Of a DNA stretch of 64,000 nucleotides, positions 15,001 through 24,329 are shown piece after piece. The stretch's first letter is position 1; each line of letters starts with the position of its first letter. The stretch is taken from NCBI GenBank assembly GCA_964017195.1, contig OZ024889.1, positions 54,586,574 through 54,650,573 on the forward strand. Direction: 5' to 3'. Under the pieces are notes generated by a model, which was not told where the DNA came from, did not search any database, and saw only the letters and a list, made by a program, of their open reading frames with translations. This DNA is from Siderastrea radians (lineage: Eukaryota; Cnidaria; Anthozoa; Scleractinia; Rhizangiidae). Both the position numbers and the translations under genes were made by a program.

Positions 15001-16450
15001 TTGGATTTAGTGATGTAAATGGCAAATTTGCCGAGTGAGCATTCATCGTGCAGGCATTTATTTAATCTTTGCTTGCAGCAAAATATAAAGAAAATGGCGC
15101 GTAACTTGCACTTGTGTGCCTTGGTCGTTTGACAAGATTGACTCGTGTTTTGATTTGTTAATTTACTTATTACTTCTTTTCATTTTCTTTACTTTTAGAG
15201 TCTGCTGTCCAGCATGTGATTTGTACTACAGAGAAGTCATGGTGTTCGTTACCGGTGGAGCGACCATCATTTCGTTCCTGGTTCTTTTGACAATGCTGAG
15301 GACAAAAATCGGCGAGTTTAAAGGTAGAACATTTTTACCAAGCATTTTATTACGTGCTTCTTAAAGTAATTCCTTGTTCTTTATCCGTGGTAGTCCCAAG
15401 CTAAAGGCATTATCCTAATGCCCTTTTTTCCTTAATTATCGTACACCCATGTAATTGTTAACCCTTTCACTCCCAAGAGTGCCTAAAATCAAATTCAGAA
15501 GAAATCCCAAATTTCATTTTGTAAAATACTTAAATTTAAATAGTACCATGTGAAAGTACGCTGAAGAAGTTTCATTTGAATGGTCACACCATAGGATTTC
15601 ATCCACAGACTCAGAAGTGAGAATCGCCTTAATGTCTCCATAATTGAGTCTGGGAGTAAAAGGTTCATGTGGCAAAATTTTAATAAAATGCAAAATAAAA
15701 AATAAGGTTTGGGAAAATTAGTCCACATAAAAGGGATGTTAGCCCTTTAAGCCCCTGTAGTGATCAGTATCTACCTTCTCCTTACCATGTCTCAGCTACA
15801 TGATCAAACTTACAGTTTATCAGAATGAAGGAAGTGATCACCGAAGATGAACTGACTTGTTATTTAAACAAATTCTCCCAACTTGTATCACAGCAAGTAT
15901 ATAAGGCCAGTAAAGAGAACGTGCAAGTTGATATTAGGGCTTAAAAAGGTTAAGTTTTTAACGCGTTCTCGGGTTGAAATGTGGTGAGGATTGACAAAGA
16001 TTTGCATTTTGTTGCCCCACATGCTACTGATAATAAAACTCTAGTTTCTGGAATGGAAGCTTTTTACTATCTGAGTTTTTGTACACGTTGTCAACGATGA
16101 TCACGAAAATTTTATTCGTCCAATTTTTGGCTTAGGTTCTAAGCTGTGGCACTAATGTTTATATCACTGTTGATTGCTACTAATGGATATTGTTTTCTTT
16201 CTTTCCTTTTTTTTTTTCAGATGGAGGAGATATAGACGCAAATGTTCAAGACGCACTCCTTGCCAATTCTGCGTCAGTAAGCACAAGTGTACCAAGGACT
16301 ACTGGATCTCCTAGAAAACCATGTCTAATGTATGAGCCCACGACTCCGCCTAAGTACGGGTCAGTGCGTGACATGTCGCCCCATATACCATGCTCGATAC
16401 AAGAGGATTTCATGAGTGAAGGAAACTCTGAAGCGAAATGCGAGCGGTGA
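1..16450 (+). CDS. MFSD12: MFSD12-like major facilitator transporter, 3' ten exons (5' end outside window)
   Basis: Exons by GT-AG sites and phase: 1(or earlier)-379, 1804-1918, 5668-5832, 6763-6855, 7858-7950, 8066-8106, 8955-9087, 11082-11188, 15199-15323 and 16221-16450 (TGA). All junctions keep one frame. Recognised by conserved blocks: [88 protein letters not shown] and [17 protein letters not shown], with hydrophobic helices between them. In vertebrates MFSD12 acts in lysosomes and melanosomes and is needed for cysteine import; the same role here is inference. The cytoplasmic C-tail (exon 10) is Ser/Thr/Pro-rich. The N-terminal helices lie upstream of the window; the frame is open to base 3. 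Exons 7-10 are duplicated at 40962-47091. Confidence 0.93.
845..1125 (-). mobile_element. tRNA-derived SINE copy in MFSD12 intron 1, reverse orientation
   Basis: This is the reverse complement of the SINE at 8428-8715 and 40431-40728. Shared blocks include the box-B-like GGTTCAA region (here mutated), the run through 'gtctaaggaaacaacac' and the 3' end reading 'ggcccacacggctgg'. A poly-C tract at 947-961 lies inside it. It is more diverged than the other two copies. Confidence 0.7.
1994..2629. mobile_element. TTAA-flanked MITE in MFSD12 intron 2
   Basis: Left end GGTGGCCCGAAAGGGTTTTT and right end (reverse complement) GGAGGCTCGAAAGGGTTTTT form inverted repeats. Both sides are bounded by TTAA (1990-1993 and 2630-2633), the signature target of piggyBac-type elements. 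It is 636 bp with no coding capacity seen, so it is a non-autonomous element; the superfamily is inferred only from TTAA. Confidence 0.75.
2634..3172. other. Intron 2 sequence, no feature seen
   Basis: AT-rich intron with short ORFs only. No splice-framed exon, RNA gene or clear repeat was recognised. Confidence 0.5.
3181..4072. mobile_element. TIR element, hAT-like, in MFSD12 intron 2
   Basis: Inverted ends GGGATCCATATTAGC (3181-3195) and GCTAATATGGATCCC (around 4056-4070), followed by TG on the right, so the full terminus is CAGGGATCC. The 8-mer CTTCTATA occurs directly outside both ends (3173-3180 and 4073-4080). An 8-bp duplication and a CAGGG terminus fit hAT elements. It is 892 bp with no transposase ORF, so non-autonomous. 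Confidence 0.7.
4081..5667. other. Rest of MFSD12 intron 2
   Basis: AT-rich intron. The 60-80 codon ORFs show no family resemblance and are not framed by splice sites. Nothing else is supported here. Confidence 0.5.
5990..6006 (+). repeat. Poly-C tract
   Basis: Uninterrupted run of C in MFSD12 intron 3. Similar C or G runs mark the ends of several transposons in this window, but no TIR partner was found here. Confidence 0.8.
6528..6640 (+). repeat. Imperfect (ATTT)n low-complexity repeat
   Basis: Runs of TTTATTTA with interruptions in MFSD12 intron 3. Simple repeat; the ORF running through it is compositional. Confidence 0.8.
8428..8715 (+). mobile_element. tRNA-derived SINE
   Basis: Begins with a tRNA-like head: box A 'tggtgtggtggttagcgca' near 8447 and box B 'ggttcaaggc' near 8493, spaced as in a pol III promoter. 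The body is shared with the copy at 845-1125 and with the duplicated copy at 40431-40728. A G-run sits at 8611-8622. It is part of the segmental duplication, so it inserted before that event. Confidence 0.8.
9669..11023. mobile_element. 1355 bp TIR transposon in MFSD12 intron 7, absent from the duplicate
   Basis: Ends are inverted: TGTGGTTCCAGAAAATATCC and its reverse complement, each followed by C/G-rich subterminal runs. CAATG occurs directly outside both ends (9664-9668 and 11024-11028). The empty paralogous site is at 41669-41673, a single CAATG in otherwise matching sequence, which proves the boundaries. No transposase; the short ORFs at the ends simply read through the TIR. A 5-bp duplication leaves the superfamily open. 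Confidence 0.93.
12740..13213 (+). pseudogene. Unrecognised open stretches in intron 8, possibly a gene relic
   Basis: Around 12750-12845 one frame reads an [10 protein letters not shown]...[12 protein letters not shown] segment. Then 12856-13071 reads an acidic start and a strongly hydrophobic stretch (about 45 residues, [19 protein letters not shown]...), and 13032-13213 a third frame. The duplicate (43395-43855) preserves the same pieces with indels that shift frames, so they are not one conserved reading frame. Could be a decayed membrane-protein insertion or chance; no family recognised. Confidence 0.25.
13565..13688. mobile_element. Short palindromic MITE (about 124 bp)
   Basis: TTAGGCCTGGTTCAAACGTC at the left is matched by its near-perfect reverse complement at the right (GACGTTTGAACTAGGCCTAA). 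Also present in the duplicate at about 44203-44330, where the right arm has decayed slightly. Non-coding. Confidence 0.75.
14041..14177 (+). repeat. Two-unit tandem repeat, about 70 bp each
   Basis: Both units carry 'taggca...ggt..cggttatccaata' and end in 'aaattgttgcagcttggct'. Conserved in the duplicate at about 44673-44811. Confidence 0.75.
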
Positions 16451-16670
16451 CATTGAAGGGACAGTTACCGTGATGTGATGGATGAGATATTCTGGTAGCT
16501 TTCTCTTTAGTGAGAATGCAAGGGACCGCATCCGTCTATCCTCCTTAGTGAAGTGTCCAACTTTATAATAGAAGATGAAGAGGACTGAATCTGCGCGACT
16601 GTACGATGGTCTCTGCAAACTTGTCTCCGAGGGGTGCAAATCGGATCAAGATGTTCTTGGTGTGGGGTGC

Positions 16671-16844
16671 TTTAGAGCGATTTATAATCGAGTGTCAAAA
16701 CCTAAACTGTAGTAAAACTCTGGTCAATCACAACAGACGTAAATAACACTTCGTGCGTTTCTAGCCAATCACAGAGTATAGTAAGGTAGAACCAAAGCAA
16801 ATGCTAGTTAAGTCAGTTCGGCACTCAATTGAAAACCGCTCTAA
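16671..16844. mobile_element. Short MITE 3' of MFSD12
   Basis: TTTAGAGCGATTT at the left and its inverted counterpart (...ACCGCTCTAAA) at the right; subterminal GAGTGTC/GGCACTC also pair. The duplicate at about 47315-47565 is longer by an internal stretch, so one copy has an internal deletion. Confidence 0.6.
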
Positions 16845-16982
16845 ATGAACACAGTTCTGAGGAGCCAGACAATAAGATGAGCCCCTGTACAAACTTTTAA
16901 AAAAGATTACGTACATACATACTTAGACTATGAATATCTCATTTCACTTGATAATAGCTCTTTTTATAGTTGCAATGTAATT

Positions 16983-17050
16983 GAACGTGAATGTGAGGCA
17001 ATTTCGGGTAACTTTGCAGTTTCTGTCCGAAATCGCGTCATTCCACGTTA
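16983..17050. repeat. Inverted repeat / hairpin
   Basis: Arms about 27 nt around a short loop 'aactttgcagttt'. Imperfect here, near-perfect in the duplicate (47703-47775). May be a foldback MITE or a structured 3' RNA element. Confidence 0.7.
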
Positions 17051-19748
17051 TTGTAGTGCAAATTAGAAAAGTAAATTGTGAAAAGCGCAGTTCCTCACGC
17101 AACGAGCACAAATTAGCAGGTACGCAGTCCAGCCTGGCTAACACTTGTGCAAAGCAAAAAATGAACTGTTTGTTTCTTGAGTCTCCACTGTCTCAGTCAG
17201 TGCAACTGAACATTCAAACTTACCCGTAGGGTACGAATGTGTTCTCGGAATTTTTGGGCGTTTGTATTGCCTCAGTTTGATGATGCACCGTTCTCAGCCA
17301 CACACTAAGTTTTACATGTAGAAGAAATATATTTTGAGAAGCAATCAAGACTTATTTACCAGAGGAAAAAAACTAGAGTGTAGTCTTTTACAATATTTAG
17401 GGCGCTGGGGATCACGTACTGCTGAGAAGTGTCGCGTTTGTCACGCAGTACTTATTCCAAAGGAGCGCTATGTGATGGCCCAAACAGCGTCTTCCGAAAG
17501 ATAACCGTGCAAGTTTTTCTTTCCTGTTAAATACGCTAAAAGAGAGGTATTTTGCCGGGTTTTAAAGGCGACATAGTTGTTGTTAAATGAAGGGCAGTAG
17601 CATTTTGCTCAAGCGAATAAGTAAAATGTCAAATTTCCGTTTTTTTGTAGGGAACTTTAACAGGACAAGTTCGATTTTTTAATCATTTAAGATAAAGGAT
17701 TGGAAAGAGGAGAACTCTTTCGTCCACTGTCTGTTGCAAATAAAACTATTGCGTATTATATGGGAATTCTGTCGTAAATACTTAGGCATTGTTGCCATTT
17801 CGGGAGCTGAGAAGTGAACGTAAATAAAAATTATTGCCAGTCAGACGATTGTAGCTGGCATTTAGTAGTAGAGAAAGAAACTTAAATCATCAGTGGAATT
17901 TTTGTGGGTTAAGGATGAAGAAAATAATAAATGGAAACTGAACCTGAAATACTTCGAAGAATATAGCTTCATAAAGTTTCTACTCACTTGTTCATCGAAT
18001 CAAACTGAGTTTAAGTTTATTTTAGGATCATTTTGGCGTTACTAATTAATCCTTAAGAAACAGATTGGAAAGCCATACACAAATGGCTTGTAGCACTTAT
18101 TGTATATGTTACTCATGTCATTCTATTATCACAATCTTTTTCAAATAAGAGAATCTGTTCGAAGTCCCTTTATCAGTCCAGTGTATACCGTAATTTTACG
18201 CCCTGTATGTATGTGGTTCAACAAAGGTTCCAGTCTGGCTGTCACTTGCCCATCACCTTTTGTCATTTCCCCATGTAATCGTTGTCGTCATTGTTGTTGT
18301 TGTATATAACGGGATGAAGCTTCCCGGCCATCCCACTCTTAGGAAGTCGCGCGCTAAGCGAGTTCAGTATGAGTGACCACTTCTATTACTTTCTATGTTG
18401 TTAGGTTGTTGTCTCTTCTCCGGGTGGATTGGATAGCTCCCTGTCCAAACTTGATACCCCTTTCATGCAGGTCGTCGTAATGACCACCTGGTCTTATTGT
18501 GTTGAGGTTCCCTCACCTTTTTTTGACGTCATTTAGGTAGAACTTGATTTCACCAAATAGACAGCAGCACCAACCAGATGATCTCCAATTTCATTGTAAC
18601 CTATCCTGGCATGATTAGAGATATATGCGACTCAGAGTTCCGCCTTAATCTTGTCCAATGGGGCGACCCGATTGACCTTGAGTCTGCAGCTATAGTCGTG
18701 CCATTAGGCTCTGAGAGTCCGTTCGCGCTACAGCGTAGCTGGTTTTAGCGGCCGTTTAGACGGGTGCATCGGAGGTCTTTGTTAGCCAAACGCTACTCAA
18801 AGTTTCGTTCACGTGACTATTGAGAGCCAGAGAGTCAATGTTTGCCTGCGCAACAGCTGGACACATCTTTTATTTCCAATTTATTTTGTTATTTTTTGTC
18901 TCTTAACAGCCCCACCCCGTGCAGTCACCTAATCTCGGGTTGACGTGTCTGTTGTTATGTTCATCTCAACCCCAGCATGATGAGCAGATGCTCTCACTTA
19001 ATTCCCGTCACTCCCCGTGATACCGGCGAATTTCAAGCTCATTCCAAATTGTTTTCGTTCAAAATTTTTTTGTTGCTTAAGATATTCAGTTAATTTAGCA
19101 AGAGCAGTTCAGACTGAGCAAAATTGGGGAGAAACAAAGTACTCGACGAAAAAAGTGTAACCAGGAGAAAATGGTTCGGAAAACAGAACGAAAGGCTCGG
19201 GGTCGACATGGGGCATGCGCGGGGTTGGGGGGGGGGGGGTGTAAGTCCGGAAGGATGCCAGAAACGGGACGTTTTACTTCCTTTTCCCTCCCCCTACTCA
19301 CTTGTCTCGCTCAGTCTGTAAAAAGCAGAAATGACGCACATAATTGAATATTCAAACGGAAAATCTAACTTTCAGTACAAATGGTAAGAAACACAGGATT
19401 TCTTAACCGCCTTGTTAAGTTTCCAACAACACTGACATTGTTTGTGCTCACTTAAAGACGTTTCTCGGCGATATTTTAATTTCATTTCCCGAATTCAAAA
19501 CATAAACTCCAAGTAAAACCTTCAAAACCTTTCATTTGAAGTGAAAAGTTAAAATTATTTTGCTGCAATTAAGTAAAACCAAAAAATTTAAGAAATACAG
19601 AACTATAAGACATTAGATGAAGGAGAACACTAACCCGGGGGGGGTAACCTGCGATCAGGCTCTATTTTCGGTTTGCTCGGTGAAACATTCAGGCGGGACG
19701 GGCGAAACGAAAAATAGAGCCTGATACAATTCTTCTACGGAATGTATA

Positions 19749-19999
19749 CTAGACTGCGAGCAGTCTCTCTTTTGCTCTAAAATCCCTGCCGGAAGAGCGG
19801 CGAGAAAGCGAGTGCGATATTCGAGCCGCGAGCCGCGAGTTGCGAGTTGCGAGCCGCGAGTAGCGTGGGCGGGAGCTCTTCGCTCACTCTCCCGCCCACG
19901 CTACTCGCGGCTCGCGGCTCGCCGCTCGAATATCGCCCTCGTTGCTTTGCCGTTCGTCCAGTACGGATTTTGAGCAAAAGAGAGACTGCTCGCAGTCTG
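19749..19999. mobile_element. 251 bp foldback hAT-like MITE
   Basis: Flanked by the 8-mer AATGTATA on both sides (19741-19748 and 20000-20007). Nearly the whole element is an inverted repeat: 'agactgcgagcagtctctc' at the left pairs with the right end, and the centre has inverted CGAGCCGCGAGT arrays around 19830-19925. An 8-bp target duplication suggests hAT. Nested in 19642-22132. Confidence 0.9.
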
Positions 20000-20148
20000 A
20001 ATGTATACCGCGCACTTTTTTGACTGATTGACATTCAACAAAACAGCCAATCAAAATTTCTTCTGCTTGCACGATATTTCCCATAACGGCAATTCGCAAA
20101 AAGTCACGCAAATGTCGGCCAAAATAAGAAAATCATTGGCTTTATGCA

Positions 20149-21043
20149 GGGTTCAATTCTACCTGTTACCATCCCCCCCCCGGGCACACCCCCGGGGATT
20201 TGCAATTTTTTTCTTACTTGGCGGTCTATTCCCCACCCCCGGGCACGCAGTAAGAGACAATTCCCCACCCCCGGGACTCCTCATCGACCACAAATACGTT
20301 GTTTTGTGTTCAAAATTGATTTATATACAATAGCACAACCAGACGTTTTGACAAGAACTTCAACGTTTTGCTAGAGCACTGAACAAAGGATATTACATAG
20401 CATTAAAAAACATGGACACTACATTGAAAAAGAAAACTGAAGAAAAAAGTCTAACCGCACTGGCATTCGGCTGGCGAGTAAAGAAATGTTCTTCACCGCG
20501 TGTTTTATTCTATATATAGCACATGCACAAAGTGGTCCGGTGAGCAAATTGATGACAGCATTTTAAAGGAGTTTTTCTTAGCTTGTTTCACAAGAACACT
20601 GGACTGAGATCTCTGTTTAATATCAAGCCGTGCATCTGTTTCATACAAGTACGCTGAAGAAATATTTCTATGTTTGTGATGAACGCCATCCATTCCAGTA
20701 CGCATCAAACGCACCTTCGTTTAACAATTTATAGTAAACGTGCCTTTGAATGCAGATTTTAATTTCGAGAGATTATTCTTCTCCAACCAGTCTACTACAA
20801 ATTCTAGAGATTTTCCCTGGAAATAAGCAGTCTTCACTACGCGGTCCGGCGCCATTGTGTCAACTGAGAAGTGATAAGCTAGTGACGTGTTTCACAAGAA
20901 AAACGAGAAGTTATTTTCGATTTGCCCCGCCCCCTACCCCCGGGACAAAACCGTTTCAAACATTTCCCCACCCCCGGGCCCGAAGGGCTGGACTTGTCCC
21001 GGGGGTTGCCCGGGGGGGGGATGGTAACAGGTAAAATTGAACC
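20149..21043. mobile_element. 895 bp TIR element with CCCCCGGG-rich ends
   Basis: Left end GGGTTCAATTCTACCTGTTA and right end inverse (TAACAGGTAAAATTGAACC) followed by long C/G runs. ATGCA flanks both ends (20144-20148 and 21044-21048). No transposase. Nested in 19642-22132. Confidence 0.85.
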
Positions 21044-22134
21044 ATGCATTACACGATCGCTAACTTGAAAGTTCTGGATTGTGCATGGTTGCTCTGTCTG
21101 AGCTGAAACTGAATGAAAATTCAAAACACGACGAGGTTGTCATGTACCAAAATATGCTGCATGCTTGAATCCTTTCCCATTTCAGGTGGTATCCGGAATA
21201 TTCTCTTCGCAGTTGTCACCGATTTTCTGCGTAAAAAACCTTGGGCAGTTAAGAGAAATACCTTCAGTTTCATTCTGTAGAATAAAGATATAAATAAAAC
21301 CGTTTATAAACAAATCAGACAAATGAGTATTTTGTAATTTAATTTAGTTCCAGAAGTGATAATATTTGTGATTAGCAGCAAATTATATCTCTAAACAGCA
21401 GCGAATTTTAAAACGAAGAACATTTATTATAAAACTAGTCAGATCCTTTGATGTCAATGTCAGAGATCAATAAAACGACACAAGTATTAAAAACTGAATG
21501 AATAAACTGAAAATCGTTATTGTGACTTGATTGCCGCTCTCGCCAAACATCAGTTTACCGTTAAGTTTACCGAATTATCGGTTGACTTGCTGATCACATT
21601 CTTGGCGAAAGATACTTGTTCGTCTGCTGTTCATTTTGTTTCGTAGCACGCGGAAACAACCACTACTCTGTTCATATTATCAATACTAGCTGAAAGCCGT
21701 CAAATGAAAATTCCGAGACACGATGCGATAAAACGGAATACATACTTCACTTCTGCTGTACTTCTCTGCTCCAGGTGAGAGACAGCTTGCGTCAAACCGA
21801 ACGCCATTCTAAGGAGAGAAAGAAATGGTAACAATTCTCCTAGAACGACGAAAATTTATTCGAGCAACACATTTTACTTCGGCAGACTTGTTCCTTGGTT
21901 GTTCCTTGGCGATGGCGGTCGGATCGAAATTGTGAACGAGTCTCGTAGACAATTTACTTCCGTTGACAGCTCTATTGTTAAAGGGCCAATCAGATTGCGA
22001 GATTCCCGAGGCCAAAATTTGGCCGCCTGCACAAGGTTCTGTGAGAGATTGTTTCAGCCCCTATTTCAGCGAGCGACCAACGTAAGAGAATATGACAGCG
22101 ATGCTAAAATTCGGCCTGATCGCAGGTTACCCGA

Positions 22135-22584
22135 GGGGGGGGTACTCCCGTCAATTTAAGATAGGTGTGTGCCGCCAAGGTTCTCAAACCCTGACCCTAT
22201 GTAAGGGTTAGAAAATCGAGAATTGATACCCTTTTAAAGGCCCAAAACCAAGAAATGGCACCCTATTCATGGGAAACAAGATAACTCACAATTGTGTAAC
22301 TGATAGGTCGTTTTATTTCTTTTCCTTTTCAAATCGGTTGTTAAACTTTCTAACGTGTATTCGAGCGTGTAGTACAGTTTAACAGACCATATCTTTTCCG
22401 TTTTGCGCGTTGAGGTGGATACTGCAATTTAGTGACCCTATCTAAGGAAAATCTTAGGATTACAGTACCAAAAAATACAAGAAAAGGGATACCCTATTTA
22501 AGGACAGAGCAACTCAAACTGACCCTACCCTATCGGGCGGCACATACCTATGTAGCGTATATAAGGGGGTAAACCCCCCCCCCC
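22135..22584. mobile_element. 450 bp TIR element with poly-G/poly-C termini
   Basis: Left GGGGGGGTACTCCC...GATAGGTGTGTGCCGCC is inverted at the right as GGCGGCACATACCTAT...GGGGGTAAACCCCCCC. Non-coding. It abuts the preceding element, sharing its G run. Confidence 0.8.
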
Positions 22585-22589
22585 AGGCA

Positions 22590-22735
22590 TTTTAACAACA
22601 TTTCACAAGTTGTGACCACCATTTTATTTTGATTTCTCATCCAGCTCAGCAGCTTAACTACCATACAACACATTTACTACTAAATCAAGCGAATGCCCCG
22701 TTTTGAACCTAAGATACAGTCCTCTCTTCTATTGC
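22590..22735 (-). pseudogene. Lectin 3'UTR relic (lectin 0)
   Basis: Matches the 3'UTR of the minus-strand lectins at 27238-27350 and 63258-63360 ('cacaagttgtgaccaccattttattttg...'), including the conserved AAAATAAAA polyadenylation-type motif on the minus strand. At 22735 it jumps to sequence that in other units lies further 3'. The coding exons of this unit are gone, most simply by deletion between repeats. Confidence 0.75.
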
Positions 22736-23639
22736 AGACCAGCCCCGGGAGAATTTTCCCGTAATTAGTGCAAATGGTAAGGAACATTGGATTTCAGTCC
22801 TAACTTTGTGAAATTGTTTTAGCCCACCTAAAGACCTTTGACGAAGAAGTAAAAACAGAATCGCTGGTAGTAGCTGTTTCTGGCTTCAAACCTTTCCACA
22901 CACTAAAAACTAAAGTGTAATTTTAAAACCGGAAAAATGTAAAATTACACTTGATCATTGTGTAGGCCATTACACTAAAATTATGGCGTAGAGTTACTCT
23001 TGATACTGGGTATCATTACACTGTGTTTAGGTGTAATACTTTTTGAAGTTTTACGGGGGTAATATTACAAAGTTATCAGTGTACTGTTACTATTTTTTGT
23101 AATTATAAAATAACACGACAGCTCTTAGTGTCAATTTACACCACAGGAAGGGTAGTTTTAAACTAGCAAATTTGTAGAATGAAAAATACATTCTGTTGGT
23201 TGAGGCAAATAACTGAGTAATATCACACAGTTGTCAGAATATATTTACGCTCCTTTTCTTGTAAAATAGAACCCAAAAAACCACTGAAGTCTGGTGCAAA
23301 TAACGCAAGGAGAAGTGTACATTTAAACTCTTCACTTGCAAAAAGTAGCCAGACTGAGATCTTATAGGTCTTGCAACACCCTGGCCTACCTCACGTAATA
23401 AGAAAATTTGGCGGATCGTGCGATCGATCGCGAATGAGTTCAGTTCTGACGGATGTGATCCACTAGCATTTTAAAACCCTGAAAAAGCAAGTGGCTGCAT
23501 TCTTGTTTGTAGCAGAAGTAGGCTTCAGCTGCAGCCACGACTAACTAAAAGCCTCCCCTCAGTCGGAAATTCGCAACATGATTTTAGTGAAGATACACGA
23601 GAGATCATTTTCATGTGGATTAAAGCAACAGTGACTCCA

Positions 23640-24130
23640 TTTTCTGTTCTAATCACCGCGGTTAACCGCAGCACGTTTACATTTCGATGCGAAGACCCTT
23701 TGTTTCTTATCACTTCTCAATTTCTGCTTTGACACTCGGATATTGAAATTTTAATTACGTTCTTTCTGTTTAAAGTAAAGAGACTACGTATAGTAAACGC
23801 CGCAGTTTTACGGTAATACAAGGTAATATAAGCTATTTTTCGAGCAGTACACGAACATGCAATGAGTGTCATTATGTTTTAATGCTGACCGGAAAAGAAA
23901 CTTGATAAACAGCGACTCAGGTATTTCCTGTACAGATATATCACGTAATCGCGGTTACTCAAACGACATTTGTTTGATCTGTAAGACCCTTTGTATCCTA
24001 TCACTGCTCCGTTTATGCTTTCGTACTTTCAATTCGGACCTCACGCTCGAATTAAGTCTTTTCTGTTCTTATTAAGGGAAGCTTCATGAACTTTGCATGG
24101 CAAAGAGTCTACATTATTGCCGCAGATCTA
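23640..24130 (+). repeat. Degenerate tandem duplication, about 295 bp apart
   Basis: 'aagaccctttgt.tcctatcact' and neighbouring words occur at about 23692 and 23983, with further matches on both sides. Low similarity; likely promoter-proximal duplication within the 4.2 kb element. Confidence 0.4.
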
Positions 24131-24329
24131 CTGTTTGCCGATCAGTACACGAACAGTGTCTCTAATCGGTTACCGGGATCGGAAGTTTGATTGACAGGGT
24201 GGAAATTTTTCTCCAATCATGATGCTCATTGCTGATGACGAGAATTGACAACTTTGTTCAGTGCTCAAGCAGTACGCCTCTTTCTTTTCCGTCAGTCATC
24301 GAAGAAGGTCGTTAAGTTAAACCTCCGTG

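Larger units (their letters stand above)
11189..15198 (+). other. MFSD12 intron 8 (large, duplicated at 41835-45829)
   Basis: Contains conserved open stretches at 12740-13213, a MITE at 13565-13688, a short tandem repeat at 14041-14177 and CTC-rich degenerate repeats at 13490-13880. The remaining sequence has no recognised gene. Confidence 0.6.
8273..19627 (+). repeat. Segmental duplication, copy 1 (MFSD12 exons 7-10 plus 3' flank)
   Basis: Matches 40261-52432 almost base for base from 'tgtttatacaaacag' (8273/40261) to 'agaactataagacatta' (about 19605/52400). Introns, SINE, MITEs and flanks are all shared, with small indels. Beyond 19627 the homology is interrupted by transposons and resumes in lectin-gene sequence. 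The breakpoint is within MFSD12 intron 6. Copy-specific events: a 1355 bp transposon at 9669 in copy 1, and about 2 kb plus a 93 bp hairpin element in copy 2. Confidence 0.93.
16451..19641 (+). other. MFSD12 3' flank
   Basis: Downstream of the MFSD12 stop. Holds a MITE (16671-16844), a hairpin (16983-17050) and candidate AATAAA signals near 17740 and 17823. The last few hundred bases (about 19112-19345) also recur at 51911-52160 and 62695-62920. No gene is supported. The best ORF in the duplicate (47755-48315) is broken in this copy, which argues against coding. Confidence 0.6.
19642..22132. mobile_element. TIR element (about 2.5 kb) hosting two nested insertions
   Basis: GGGTAACCTGCGATCAGGC at the left is perfectly inverted at 22114-22132. 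The outer end adjoins a G run. Inside are a foldback element (19749-19999) and a C/G-ended element (20149-21043). Removing them leaves a short non-coding element. It interrupts the lectin-unit 3' sequence shared with 52400-52440. Confidence 0.75.
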
